A stretch of 64,000 nt of DNA from E44-bin88 sp050123275 (lineage in GTDB: Bacteria; Chloroflexota; Dehalococcoidia; Dehalococcoidales; BS750m-G39), in contig JASFHK010000007.1 of the NCBI GenBank assembly GCA_050123275.1, forward strand, positions 1 through 64,000, in the 5' to 3' direction. Below are positions 1 through 8,546 of this stretch, piece by piece. The position numbers and the translations under genes are program-made. Under the pieces are notes generated by a model. That model saw only the letters and a list, made by a program, of their open reading frames with translations. It had not been told where the DNA came from and did not search any database. Position 1 is the first letter of the stretch. Each line of letters starts with the position of its first letter.

Positions 1-50
1 ATCCCCGGGGTGGAGTGGTGGAGCCTATCCGAGAAGGAATTCTAGAGGGA

Positions 51-138
51 GAATCCCCTCTAAGGGTGGGCAGGGCGGGATATAATGACGTACGCCGACA
101 GAGTGGGGGGAGTGGAGTGCCTCCCCTCTGTCATTCTA
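51..138. repeat. Dispersed intergenic repeat, copy 1
   Basis: Copy of an intergenic repeat family. It carries a CCCCTCTAAGGGTGGGCAG-type block, then GACGTACGCCGACAGAGTGG, then a GC-rich inverted repeat. Related copies lie at 24120-24215, 27843-27933, 33676-33806 and 38436-38530. The shared features are a hairpin-like CCCTTATAGGG block and the ACGTACGC core followed by an ACAGAGTGG-like block. No coding function is seen. Confidence 0.55.
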
Positions 139-181
139 AGGGAAACTAGAGACCGAAGAATCTCAAATATAACTAACCAAC

Positions 182-958
182 ATGCCTAAACCTAGAAGCT
201 ACCAGACCGAAGCCATCGTCATCAAAAAGACCAGGCTGGGCGAAGCGGACACCATCCTCACCCTCTATACCCCCAACCTGGGCAAAATCCAAGGCTTCGG
301 CAAGAGCCTGCGCAAGACCAAGAGCAAGATGGCCGGGCATCTGGAGCTTTTAACCCACAGCCAGATATCGCTGGCGCGCGGGCGCAACATCGACACCATC
401 ACCGGCGCCCAGACCATCGACAGCTTTTTCGTCATCAAGAGCGATTTAGACCTCACCTCCGCCGCCCTCTACGCCACCGAGCTGGTCAACCAGTTCGCCG
501 CCGCCGATGTCGAAGACCTCCCCGTTTTCCAACTGCTTTTGGCGACGCTGAAGCGCCTTGAGGCGGGCGCCGACAGCGATTTGGTGCTGCGCTATTTCGA
601 GCTGCAACTGCTCGACCTGGCCGGCTACCGCCCCCAGCTGGAACAGTGCGTCGCCTGCCACCAGCCCTTGAAAGAGACCGTCAACTACTTTTGCCCCGGC
701 GCCGGCGGCATGGTCTGTCCTAACTGCCGCGCCGCCCAGCCCTTCTCCTACTCGCTGTCGCCGGAGGCGCAGAAGGTGTTGCGCCTACTACAAAGCAGCG
801 ACTTCGAGAGCGTAAGCCAGATGGCGCTGACGCCGGAGCTGTCGCACCAGCTGAAGGTAATCATCCGCAACTACATCCGCTACCTGCTGGAAAGGGACGT
901 CAAGTCGGCCGCCTGGCTCGACTCCCCCAAGGCGCAGGGCATCCCACCCCACCCCTGA
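182..958 (+). CDS. recO: DNA repair protein RecO
   Basis: RecO helps RecF/RecR load RecA on SSB-coated single-stranded DNA and anneals complementary strands. The 258-residue length suits the family. The N-terminal OB-fold contains a typical YQTEAIVIKKTRLGEADTIL stretch (residues 8-27). A zinc-binding domain follows, with CVAC near residue 158 and CPNC near 180. A TATAAC box at 169-174 lies only 7 nt before the ATG and no Shine-Dalgarno sequence is visible, so the mRNA may be leaderless. lysS follows on the same strand after 70 nt. Confidence 0.93.
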   Translation: MPKPRSYQTEAIVIKKTRLGEADTILTLYTPNLGKIQGFGKSLRKTKSKMAGHLELLTHSQISLARGRNIDTITGAQTIDSFFVIKSDLDLTSAALYATELVNQFAAADVEDLPVFQLLLATLKRLEAGADSDLVLRYFELQLLDLAGYRPQLEQCVACHQPLKETVNYFCPGAGGMVCPNCRAAQPFSYSLSPEAQKVLRLLQSSDFESVSQMALTPELSHQLKVIIRNYIRYLLERDVKSAAWLDSPKAQGIPPHP

Positions 959-989
959 CCCCGAAATCGGGCGATTTTCGGCGGGGAGC

Positions 990-1019
990 TTGGCACATTC
1001 CAGCCTTTTGCTATATACT
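990..1019 (+). promoter_or_regulatory. Promoter of lysS
   Basis: TTGGCA at 990-995 and TATACT at 1014-1019 are separated by 18 nt. The -10 box ends 9 nt before the ATG at 1029, so the transcript would have almost no leader. The TTG at 990 that could extend the reading frame is the -35 box itself, which argues for the ATG start. Confidence 0.55.
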
Positions 1020-1028
1020 AGGGGCAAC

Positions 1029-2513
1029 ATGTCATCCCGATTAGATAAAATAGCCGAGCAACGCCGACAAAAGCTGGACCGGCTTCGCGGCCGCGACATC
1101 GAGCCCTATCCCTACCGCTACGAGCGCACGCATACCACCCTCCAGGCCGTCGAGCTGCTGGAGAAGCAGGAAGCCAAGGGCACTGCCAAACCGAAGGCAG
1201 TCAGCGTCGCCGGGCGTCTTACCGCAATAAGGCGCATGGGCAAGAGCGCCTTCGCCGACCTTCGCGACGGCGTGGGCAAGATTCAGCTTTTGTTCCAGAA
1301 CACCCATGAGCTACCCGAAGCCCAGCGGGAGCTGTTCAGCGACCTGGACATCGGCGACATTATCGGCGTCAAAGGCAATCTAATACGCACCAAGAGCGGC
1401 GAGCCTACCGTCGGCATCAAGGACTTCACCCTGATGGCCAAGTCGTTACAGCCCCTCCCCGAGAAGTGGCACGGGCTGGCCGACGTTGACAAGCGCTACC
1501 GCCAGCGCTACCTCGACCTCATCGCCAACGCCGAGACTAAAGAGACATTCCGGGCGCGCAGCCGCATCATCGCCGCCATCCGCCAGTTCCTCAACGGGCG
1601 CGGCTTCATCGAGGTGGAAACCCCGGTGTTACAGCCCGCCGCCGGCGGCGCCCTGGCCAACCCCTTCACCACCCACCACCAGGCTCTTGACCAGGACTTT
1701 TACCTGCGAATTGCTCTAGAGCTGCATCTGAAGCGGCTGCTCGTCGGCGGCTTCGACAAGGTCTATGAAATCGGGCGCACCTTCCGTAACGAGGGCGTCT
1801 CTACCCAGCACAACCCCGAGTTCACCATGCTCGAAAGCTACGAGGCTTATGTCAACTACCTCGACGTCATGGTCATGCTGGAGGAGATGGTAGCCCAGGT
1901 ATGCACGGAGGTTTTGGGCACGACCAAGGCCAAGTGCGGCGAGGCCACCATCGAGTTCAAGCCCCCCTGGAAGCACCTCACCCTGCGCGACGCCGTCAAG
2001 AAATACGGCGGCATCGACTTCGTCAAGTACCCTACCGCCGACGGCCTGCGCGACCGGATGCGCTCCCTCAAGATGGAGCCCGACCCCCAGAAGAACTGGG
2101 CCAAGCTGGTCGACCAGATTATCAAGGAACAGGTGCGGCCCAAGCTGATTCAGCCGACGATTCTATACGATTACCCCGTCTCCATGTCCCCCCTGGCCAA
2201 GACCAAGCCCGGCGAGGAGCGCGTCGCCGAGCGCTTTCAGGCCGTGGCCGGCGGGCTGGAGATTGCCAACGCCTACAGCGAGCTCAACGACCCCATCGAG
2301 CAGCGCGAGCGCTTCGAGGAGCAGATGAAGGAGCGCGTCGGCGCCGACGAGGAGCACTGGACCATCGACGAAGACTACCTGCTGGCGCTGGAATACGGCA
2401 TGCCCCCCGCCGGCGGACTGGGCATCGGCATCGACCGCCTGGTGATGGTACTCACCGACCAGCCTTCGATAAGAGAGGTAATCCTCTTCCCCCAGATGAG
2501 GGATAAAGAATGA
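1029..2513 (+). CDS. lysS: Lysyl-tRNA synthetase, class II
   Basis: This enzyme charges tRNA-Lys in the cytoplasm. An OB-fold anticodon-binding domain (about residues 50-150) has the usual V.GRL.AIR.MGK.AFADLRD pattern. The class II catalytic core follows: motif 1 around RSRIIAAIRQFLNGRGFIEVETP, motif 2 around FRNEGVSTQHNPEFTMLE and motif 3 around GLGIGIDRLVM. The family is about 490-510 residues and this frame gives 494. The ATG at 1029 is preferred over an upstream TTG that lies in the promoter. The last 4 nt overlap the next gene (ATGA), implying translational coupling. Confidence 0.95.
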   Translation: MSSRLDKIAEQRRQKLDRLRGRDIEPYPYRYERTHTTLQAVELLEKQEAKGTAKPKAVSVAGRLTAIRRMGKSAFADLRDGVGKIQLLFQNTHELPEAQRELFSDLDIGDIIGVKGNLIRTKSGEPTVGIKDFTLMAKSLQPLPEKWHGLADVDKRYRQRYLDLIANAETKETFRARSRIIAAIRQFLNGRGFIEVETPVLQPAAGGALANPFTTHHQALDQDFYLRIALELHLKRLLVGGFDKVYEIGRTFRNEGVSTQHNPEFTMLESYEAYVNYLDVMVMLEEMVAQVCTEVLGTTKAKCGEATIEFKPPWKHLTLRDAVKKYGGIDFVKYPTADGLRDRMRSLKMEPDPQKNWAKLVDQIIKEQVRPKLIQPTILYDYPVSMSPLAKTKPGEERVAERFQAVAGGLEIANAYSELNDPIEQRERFEEQMKERVGADEEHWTIDEDYLLALEYGMPPAGGLGIGIDRLVMVLTDQPSIREVILFPQMRDKE

Positions 2514-3211
2514 CCGACAACATAGACCTCCAGTGGTATAAAGAGCTGTTCGAAGGGATGGGCATCGAATACGAAGACCTCCCCTTCACCCAGGACACGG
2601 AAAACGAAGTCCGCTGGATGACTAAAGAGTATCTACTCTACCCCGCCATGAAGATTCTCGATATCGGCTGCGGTACGGGGCGTCACGCCATCAACCTGGC
2701 CAGCAAGGGCTACCAGAACATCACCGGCATCGACCTCTCGCCTTCTATGATTGGCGCCGCCAAAAAGGCGGCTGAAGCGAAAAAGGCAACGGTTGACTTC
2801 AGGATATGCGACGCCAGAGAGCTGCCTTTCGAGAACGAATTCGACGCCGCCCTCTGCCTCTGTGAAGGCGCTTTCGGCCTGCTCGAGGATGACGACGAGA
2901 ACTACAAAATATTAAAGGCCGTGCACAAAGCCTTAAAGAAAAACGGCGTATTCATTCTCACCACCCTGAATCTTTTCCGTGACGCCGAGTTCGACCCCAT
3001 GACCTGCCGCGTGGCGATGGAAATGGAAATCGAACAAAAAGACGGCTCCAAAAAGATTCTCAACTGCAGCGACCGCAGCTATACCTTCCCGGAGCTGAAA
3101 TGGGTACTGGAACAAATCGGCTTCGAGATAATATTAGGCGCCGACCCTTTCAGCAGAGAGCCCATCAAGCACGGGGCTATGGAGTTTATGATCGTCTCTC
3201 GAAAGCGATAA
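2510..3211 (+). CDS. Class I SAM-dependent methyltransferase
   Basis: A 233-residue Rossmann-fold methyltransferase. Motif I (ILDIGCGTGRHAINLASKG, about residues 46-64) binds S-adenosylmethionine, followed by GIDLSPSMI and a CDARELPF motif. A C-terminal lid continues to the end. The substrate cannot be read from sequence. It overlaps the lysS stop by 4 nt and is followed closely by another methyltransferase, so the genes from lysS to serS are probably one operon. It could act on a small metabolite; a role on RNA or protein is not excluded. Confidence 0.85.
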   Translation: MTDNIDLQWYKELFEGMGIEYEDLPFTQDTENEVRWMTKEYLLYPAMKILDIGCGTGRHAINLASKGYQNITGIDLSPSMIGAAKKAAEAKKATVDFRICDARELPFENEFDAALCLCEGAFGLLEDDDENYKILKAVHKALKKNGVFILTTLNLFRDAEFDPMTCRVAMEMEIEQKDGSKKILNCSDRSYTFPELKWVLEQIGFEIILGADPFSREPIKHGAMEFMIVSRKR

Positions 3212-3232
3212 CGGCAAAGGGAGCTGAAAATA

Positions 3233-3808
3233 ATGTCCCTCGTGCCCGCCTTTGAAATCGGCCTCTGGAACGCCTGGCTCTTCATGTGCGTCTTTATCCT
3301 GCAAATGCTGGCGGTGATGCTTTTGGGCGACAAGCAGACCTGGGAAAGGAGCGGCCACCCCGCCGACATGCCCAAGAGCAAGCTGGAGAAACAGGCGGGC
3401 CTTATCGGCAACATCGTCTGGGGGCTGGCCACCATCTATTCCGTCTTCCTCCCCCTCAAGCTGGGCACGCCCTGGTTCTACATCGGCCTGCCCGTCTTTC
3501 TGGTCGGGCTGCTGCTCCTGGCCGTAGCCACCGTCAACTTCACCAACACCCCCCTGGAAAAACCGGCCACCGGCGGCGTTTATCGCTTTTCCCGCCACCC
3601 CATCTACCTGGCGATGACCATAATCTACATCGGCGTTATCGTCGCCACCGCTTCCTGGGTTTTCCTGCTGTTGAGCATCGCCAACGTCTACTGGGTGGCC
3701 GTCGAGACGCGCGTCGAGGAGAGATACTGTTTGCAGTTATACGGCGAAGCCTACCGTAAATACCTGAAGCAGACGCCGAAATGGCTCGGACTGCCCAAAC
3801 CGGTATAG
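3233..3808 (+). CDS. Isoprenylcysteine carboxyl methyltransferase/PEMT-family membrane protein
   Basis: A 191-residue polytopic membrane protein with about four hydrophobic segments. The C-terminal half carries the family signature: GVYRFSRHPIYLAMTIIYIG (about 121-140), then E.R.EE...... YGEAYRKYLKQTP near the end, which forms the SAM-binding site in ICMT and phospholipid methyltransferases. Bacterial members methylate membrane lipids or unknown substrates. The start follows an AGGGAGC ribosome site. The substrate is unknown. Confidence 0.8.
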   Translation: MSLVPAFEIGLWNAWLFMCVFILQMLAVMLLGDKQTWERSGHPADMPKSKLEKQAGLIGNIVWGLATIYSVFLPLKLGTPWFYIGLPVFLVGLLLLAVATVNFTNTPLEKPATGGVYRFSRHPIYLAMTIIYIGVIVATASWVFLLLSIANVYWVAVETRVEERYCLQLYGEAYRKYLKQTPKWLGLPKPV

Positions 3809-3830
3809 AATAAGGAGGGGGAACGGTAAG

Positions 3831-4304
3831 ATGACGGAAAACATCGACCAAATCACCTACTGCGGCATTTACTGCGGTGAGTGCTTTCTCGGCCAGGGCA
3901 AGGTCGCCGACCTGGCCCGCGACCTTAGAAAAGAGATGAGAAAATACCGCCTGGATAAGCTGGCCCAGACTTTCTCCGAGATACCCCACTTCGCCGCCTT
4001 TAAAGACTACCCTCAGTGCTATGATGTGCTGGGGGCGCTGGTAAAGCTGCGCTGTAAGAAAACCTGCCGGAACGGCGGCGGCCCCTCCTTCTGCGAGATG
4101 AGGAAGTGCTGCCAGCAGAAAGGCATCGACGGCTGCTGGGAGTGCGAAGAGTTCGAGACCTGTGATAAACTGGACTTCGTCAAGACCTATCACGGCGACG
4201 CCCACCTCAAGAACCTGCGCAAGCTCAAGAAAGCGGGTGTCGAGGGCTTCCTGAAAGGCAAAAAATACTGGTATTACCCACCTAAAAGGAAAAAGAATGC
4301 TTGA
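3831..4304 (+). CDS. DUF3795-type cysteine-rich protein
   Basis: A 157-residue protein with at least 13 cysteines, starting with ITYCGIYCGECFLGQGK (about 7-23) and continuing through CRNGGG, CEMRKCC and GCWECEEFETCDKL. This CGxxCxxC plus Cys cluster layout is that of DUF3795, a family of unknown function frequent in strict anaerobes and presumably metal binding. A strong AAGGAGGGGG site precedes the ATG. The last 8 nt overlap serS. A second, shorter DUF3795 gene sits inside the ATP synthase operon at 18618-18962. Confidence 0.72.
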   Translation: MTENIDQITYCGIYCGECFLGQGKVADLARDLRKEMRKYRLDKLAQTFSEIPHFAAFKDYPQCYDVLGALVKLRCKKTCRNGGGPSFCEMRKCCQQKGIDGCWECEEFETCDKLDFVKTYHGDAHLKNLRKLKKAGVEGFLKGKKYWYYPPKRKKNA

Positions 4305-5535
4305 CTTGAAATTTATCCGCGAAAACACCGAAACCGTACGCCAGGCGATAAAGAACAGGCAGGACAGCGCCCCGCTGGACGAAATTTTGGCTCTCGACGG
4401 CGAGCGCCGCCAGAAGCTCTTCGAGCTTGAAGAGATGCGCCACCAGCGTAAGGAGCTGGCCAAGCAGAAGGACAAGGCCGCCGAGAAGGGCCGCGAGCTG
4501 CGCGACAGCATCAAGGCGCTGGAAGAGCAGGTGCGCACCCAGGACGAGCGGATGGAAGCATTGCTCCTGCAGTTACCCAACATCCCCCACCCCACCACGC
4601 CGGTAGGCGCCAGCGAGGACGATAACGTGGTCACCCGCTCCTGGGGCGAGCCGAAGCAGTTCGACTTCAAGCCCGCGCCGCACTGGAAGCTGGGCGAGGC
4701 TCTGGACATCATCGACTTCGAGCGCGGCGTCAAGCTCTCCGGCTCCCGCTTCTACGTGCTCAAAGGCCAGGGGGCGCGCCTGCAAAGGGCGCTCATCGCC
4801 TTCATGCTCGACTTGCACACCAGAGAGCACGGATATAAGGAAATCTACCCGCCCTACATGGTCAAGCGCGAGTGCATGGTCGGCTCGGCGCAGCTGCCCA
4901 AGTTCGAGGAAAACATTTATCACGATGTCGATGACGATTTCTGGTTCATCGGCACCGCCGAGATACCTTTGACCAACCTCCACCGCGGCGAGATTATCCC
5001 CCCCGCCACCCTGCCCATCGACTACGTGGCCTATACCGCCTGTTTCCGGCGGGAAAAGATGTCGGCGGGCAAGGACACGCGGGGCATCAAGCGCGGCCAC
5101 CAGTTCGACAAGGTGGAGCTTTACAAGTTCGTCGAACCGGAGAAGTCCGATGATGAGCTTAATAAGCTACTGGACGACGCCGAGGATGTCGCCCGAAAGC
5201 TGAAACTGCCCTACCGCATCAAGCAGCTCTGCACCGCCGATATCGGCTTCGCCTCGCAGAAATCTTTCGACATCGAGATGTGGGCGCCCGGCTGCGAGGA
5301 ATGGCTGGAGGTAAGCTCCTGCTCCAACTGCGGCGACTTCCAGGCGCGCCGTACCGATATTCGTTACCGCCCCACCCCCGAAGACAAACCCCGCTTCGTG
5401 CATACTCTCAACGGTTCGGGCCTGGCCCTACCCCGCGTCATGATTGCCATCATGGAGAACTACCAGCAGCCCGACGGCTCGATTTTAGTGCCGGAGGTTT
5501 TGCAGGGGTTTATGGGTGAGAAGGTTATTAAGTAA
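4297..5535 (+). CDS. serS: Seryl-tRNA synthetase
   Basis: Charges tRNA-Ser with serine and also provides Ser-tRNA(Sec) where that exists. The N-terminal long helical arm (about 27-105, rich in K, E, R and Q) binds the tRNA variable arm. The class II core has the TAEIPLTNLHRGE motif (about 224-236), FRREKMSAGKDTRGIKRGHQF (motif 2, about 250-270) and the terminal LNGSGLALPRVMIAIMENYQ (motif 3). The 412-residue length is normal. The start overlaps the preceding gene by 8 nt. The cognate tRNA-Ser(UGA) is 1.5 kb downstream. Confidence 0.95.
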   Translation: MLDLKFIRENTETVRQAIKNRQDSAPLDEILALDGERRQKLFELEEMRHQRKELAKQKDKAAEKGRELRDSIKALEEQVRTQDERMEALLLQLPNIPHPTTPVGASEDDNVVTRSWGEPKQFDFKPAPHWKLGEALDIIDFERGVKLSGSRFYVLKGQGARLQRALIAFMLDLHTREHGYKEIYPPYMVKRECMVGSAQLPKFEENIYHDVDDDFWFIGTAEIPLTNLHRGEIIPPATLPIDYVAYTACFRREKMSAGKDTRGIKRGHQFDKVELYKFVEPEKSDDELNKLLDDAEDVARKLKLPYRIKQLCTADIGFASQKSFDIEMWAPGCEEWLEVSSCSNCGDFQARRTDIRYRPTPEDKPRFVHTLNGSGLALPRVMIAIMENYQQPDGSILVPEVLQGFMGEKVIK

Positions 5536-5601
5536 GAGTTACTTGACGCTTTAACTCCGTGCCATAGTAAGCACTGAAAAAAACAGGCAGGAGTCAAAAA
5601 G

Positions 5602-6066
5602 ATGTCTGACCAGCGGTGTCCTAGATGTGGAGGATATCAATGGTACGACGATGTCTGTCAAAGCTGTGGATATAGACTACCCGTCCAAACCCCAAGACTA
5701 CCACACCATACCTTGAGCAACCGAGATATCGAAAAACTCCATGAGCTTGTACTAAAAGAAACGCTGGGAAAAATAAAACAATCGATACCTCGCCTCTCTG
5801 ATTGCAGATTATATTGTCATAAACACTCGCTCTTCTACGATTTTATACACGACCAATTTGAATGCCTGAATCCCAATTGCGAGATTTACGGCAAACCCAT
5901 CCAGTTCGGCACACAAGCTTATACAACTCTAATCAATGAGATGCAACGAAACGAAATCATAAAACCGATACGGATGAAACAATTGGAATATACGATTTAC
6001 ACAAATTATCTAAAGGGACTTCACATCGAAAGTGTAATCTGCTTCGAAGTTACCATTATAGATTAG
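5602..6066 (+). CDS. Zinc-ribbon protein of unknown function
   Basis: A 154-residue protein not recognised beyond its N-terminal zinc ribbon (CPRCGGYQWYDDVCQSCGY, about residues 6-24). A second Cys/His group occurs in the middle (CRLYCHKHSLFYDF and CLNPNCEIYG). The ribosome site GGCAGGAG lies just upstream. The gene is clearly more AT-rich than its neighbours and is followed by a terminator hairpin, consistent with an acquired single-gene unit. No function can be assigned. Confidence 0.6.
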   Translation: MSDQRCPRCGGYQWYDDVCQSCGYRLPVQTPRLPHHTLSNRDIEKLHELVLKETLGKIKQSIPRLSDCRLYCHKHSLFYDFIHDQFECLNPNCEIYGKPIQFGTQAYTTLINEMQRNEIIKPIRMKQLEYTIYTNYLKGLHIESVICFEVTIID

Positions 6067-6098
6067 CAAAATAGAACTTCGAATCAAACAGGGAGTTT

Positions 6099-6122
6099 AA
6101 GAGGGGCGAAGCCCCTCTTTCA
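6099..6122 (+). terminator. Intrinsic terminator after the zinc-ribbon gene
   Basis: AAGAGGGGC-GAA-GCCCCTCTTT forms a perfect 9-bp stem with a 3-nt loop ending in a short T run, 33 nt after the stop codon at 6066. Confidence 0.7.
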
Positions 6123-6134
6123 TAAAAAACAATT

Positions 6135-6230
6135 CCCCCTCTCCTTTGACACCTCGTAAGGAGAGGGGGATACAGGGGGTGAGGTTGATATAATCTGGGT
6201 CCCCTGCAAAATCGCAGATTTTGTAGGGCT
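6135..6230. repeat. Two inverted repeats in an intergenic spacer
   Basis: A 12-bp perfect inverted repeat (CCCCCTCTCCTT at 6135-6146, AAGGAGAGGGGG at 6158-6169) is followed by a second near-perfect one (CCCTGCAAAATC near 6203 and GATTTTGTAGGG ending near 6228). They lie between two convergent genes. They may serve as terminators or be fragments of a mobile repeat. Confidence 0.5.
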
Positions 6231-6257
6231 GAAGTGGGTGAGGTAGATAAAAACCCC

Positions 6258-7013
6258 CTAAACCACGAACAAGTCCAGTCCCCCCATCATGTTCATCGTC
6301 GCCCCGGTCATGTACTTCGCCTCGTCCGAAACCAGGTAGGCGATGGCGTCGGCAATCTCCGCCGGGTTGGCGGCGCGCTTCCAGAGGAGTCGTTTGCCCA
6401 GCGTGGCGGTGGCTTCGTCCGTCAAAGGCGCGTCGGTGTCGGCCAGCCCCACGACGACGGCGTTGCCGGTGATATTAAACCGCGCGCCTTCGATAGCCAC
6501 CGTCTTGGCCAAATTAATCAGCCCCGCCTTGGAAGAGCCGTAGCTCGCCTGACCGGCGCCGCCGAGCACGCCCGCCACCGAGGAAATGTTGACCACCCGC
6601 CCCCACTTGTTGTCGCACATGTCCTTCCAGACCGCCTTGATACAATAGAAAGCGGAGTTGAGGCAGATTTTGACCTCGTTATCGAACTCCTCGACAGTGG
6701 CCTTATAGATGGGCACGAAATGCCCCATCTGGGCGGCGTTGTTGACCAGTATGCTCACCGGCCCCAGCTCTTTTTTGACCTTGTCCAGGCCCTTTTGCAC
6801 TTCTTGAGCGTCGCGGACATCGATTTTGACGGCCACGGACTTGCGGCCCAGCTTTCTTATCTCTTCGGCCACCGCCTCCGCCCCCTCCATGTGCCCGAAG
6901 CCGTGAACGGCGACGTCGGCGCCGTCCCGCGCCAGCGCCAGGGCGGTGGACCGCCCGATACCGTGCGGCCGCGAAGAACCGCTCACAAAAGCAACCTTAC
7001 CTTCTAAAGACAT
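6258..7013 (-). CDS. SDR-family oxidoreductase (FabG-like)
   Basis: A 251-residue short-chain dehydrogenase/reductase. The N-terminal nucleotide-binding motif is the variant SGSSRPHGIGRSTALALARDG (about 10-30), followed by NNAAQMGHF. The catalytic elements are NISSVAG with Ser (about 147) and YGSSKAGL with the Tyr and Lys pair (about 161-168). It probably reduces a ketone with NAD(P)H. The insertion of PH in the glycine motif resembles enoyl-ACP-type and actinobacterial SDRs. The start is supported by AAAGGAGG. The substrate is unknown and no partner gene is adjacent. Confidence 0.85.
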   Translation of the reverse strand: MSLEGKVAFVSGSSRPHGIGRSTALALARDGADVAVHGFGHMEGAEAVAEEIRKLGRKSVAVKIDVRDAQEVQKGLDKVKKELGPVSILVNNAAQMGHFVPIYKATVEEFDNEVKICLNSAFYCIKAVWKDMCDNKWGRVVNISSVAGVLGGAGQASYGSSKAGLINLAKTVAIEGARFNITGNAVVVGLADTDAPLTDEATATLGKRLLWKRAANPAEIADAIAYLVSDEAKYMTGATMNMMGGLDLFVV

Positions 7014-7032
7014 TTAAGTGCCTCCTTTACAT

Positions 7033-7061
7033 TTGACCCTTGTTTATGGTTTATCTATACT
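7033..7061 (+). promoter_or_regulatory. Promoter of tRNA-Ser
   Basis: TTGACC at 7033-7038 and TATACT at 7056-7061 with a 17-nt spacer, ending 12 nt before the first base of the tRNA. It lies in the space between the divergent SDR gene and the tRNA. Confidence 0.65.
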
Positions 7062-7073
7062 ATAGACCGTTAC

Positions 7074-7164
7074 GGAGGGGTGTCCGAGAGGCTTATGGTG
7101 ACGGTCTTGAAAACCGTTGTCCTCCACAAGAGGACCGTGGGTTCGAATCCCACCCCCTCCGCCA
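7074..7164 (+). tRNA. tRNA-Ser (anticodon UGA)
   Basis: A full cloverleaf can be drawn. The acceptor GGAGGGG (7074-7080) pairs with CCCCTCC (7154-7160), the discriminator is G and CCA is encoded (7162-7164). The T arm contains GGGTTCGAATCCC. The anticodon loop reads CTTGAAA with TGA as anticodon. The variable arm is long and self-paired (GTCCTCCACAAGAGGAC), as in class II tRNAs. The anticodon reads UCA and other UCN serine codons. Confidence 0.96.
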
Positions 7165-7171
7165 TTTTCCC

Positions 7172-8533
7172 CTATTTTAGCAGACCCGCCATGGCGCTGA
7201 CCGCCCTTTCCGGCAAGGGAAAGACGGGCACGCCGGCGCTCTCCAGAGCCTCTATCTCGGCATAGGCCGCGCCTTTGGGGGAGTCCAGGCAAACCACGAT
7301 TGGCTTTTGGGCGTCACGGGCGACATCGGCCACCGCCCGCATCAGCTCCATGTTGCTGTTGTAGAAGACGGCGGCGGCGATAACGGCATCGACGCCCTCG
7401 TCGGCCAGAGCCGTGAGGAGCATCTGACGACAAGCATTAAAGTCGTCCGAGGTCCAGGCCACGTCCACCGGGTTTTCCACCGAGTTCAGCGCCGACGAAA
7501 GCTTTTTTAGCTTTCTTTGCGTCGTCGGCGAGAATTCGGCTAACTGCAAGCCGAGGTCGGCGCACTTATCGGCCATGATGACCGCCGGGCCCGCCTGCAC
7601 CGAGAAAACGGCCACCCGGTTGCCCTTCGCCAGCGGCTGGAAAGACAGCGCCTTGGCCTTGTCCACCATCTCGCCGATACTGTCCACGGCAATCAGGCCC
7701 GCCTGCTTAAAGGCGGCGCGGTAGTAGTCGTAGTTACCGGCGATAGCGCCGGTGTGGGCAAAAGCGCTCTTTTGCGTCGCTTCCGCCCGCCCCGCCTTAT
7801 AGACGACGACGGGCTTGCGTCTGGCGACTTTACGGGCGGCATCGAGGAACTTACGCGGCTCGTCCAGCCCCTCGATGTATAGGGCGATAACTTTAGTGTC
7901 CCTGTCCTGCCCGAAATAGCTCACCACCTCGTCGAAGTCCAGGTTGCAACGGTTGCCCAACCCCACCGCCGTGCTGATGCCCACGTTGGCGTTGGTCAGG
8001 GCGTGCGCCGCGTAGATGGTGGCGCCGCCGCTCTGCGCCGCCAGCGCCACGTTGCCCGGCTTACACAGGGAAAGCGTGTACTGGAAAGAGGCGTTGAGAC
8101 TGATTTTAGGATTGACGAAGCCCAGTGTGTTGGGCCCGATGAGCTTCAGACCGCCTTTGTCGGCGACGTCTTTGATTTGAGATTGCAGGCGGGCGCCGAT
8201 TCGGGTGCCCACCTCTTTGAAACCGCCGCTGATGAGGATAACCCCTTTCACTTTTTTGGCAATGCACTCCTCGACGGCGGACAGCGCCGCATCGGCGGGA
8301 ATGACCACCATGGCCAGGTTCACCTCGCCGGGAATGGCGCTCAGCGAGGAGTAGGCTTTCAATCCGAAAAGCTGCGCCAGCCCCGGGTTGACCGGATAGA
8401 CTTTGCCCGCATATCCCGCCTCCAGCAGGTTGCCCACGCACATATAGCCTATCTTTTCCGGGTTGGCCGAGGCGCCGACGACAGCCACGCTGCGCGGGTT
8501 GAAGATAGGCTCCAGCTGCCTTACCGAACTCAT
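7172..8533 (-). CDS. ADP-forming acyl-CoA synthetase, alpha-type subunit
   Basis: A 453-residue protein. A CoA-binding Rossmann domain (about 8-100, starting IFNPRSVAVVGASANPEKIGY) is followed by succinyl-CoA-ligase-like domains. The segment SAFAHTGAIAG (about 255-265) holds the His expected to be phosphorylated. These enzymes make ATP from acyl-CoA, ADP and phosphate during fermentation. The ATP-grasp beta domain is absent here and from the window, so a separate beta chain elsewhere would be needed; alternatively it acts as a CoA-binding regulator. It lies 13 nt from the peptide-binding lipoprotein gene on the same strand. Confidence 0.8.
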   Translation of the reverse strand: MSSVRQLEPIFNPRSVAVVGASANPEKIGYMCVGNLLEAGYAGKVYPVNPGLAQLFGLKAYSSLSAIPGEVNLAMVVIPADAALSAVEECIAKKVKGVILISGGFKEVGTRIGARLQSQIKDVADKGGLKLIGPNTLGFVNPKISLNASFQYTLSLCKPGNVALAAQSGGATIYAAHALTNANVGISTAVGLGNRCNLDFDEVVSYFGQDRDTKVIALYIEGLDEPRKFLDAARKVARRKPVVVYKAGRAEATQKSAFAHTGAIAGNYDYYRAAFKQAGLIAVDSIGEMVDKAKALSFQPLAKGNRVAVFSVQAGPAVIMADKCADLGLQLAEFSPTTQRKLKKLSSALNSVENPVDVAWTSDDFNACRQMLLTALADEGVDAVIAAAVFYNSNMELMRAVADVARDAQKPIVVCLDSPKGAAYAEIEALESAGVPVFPLPERAVSAMAGLLK

Positions 8534-8546
8534 CAGCGATTACTCT

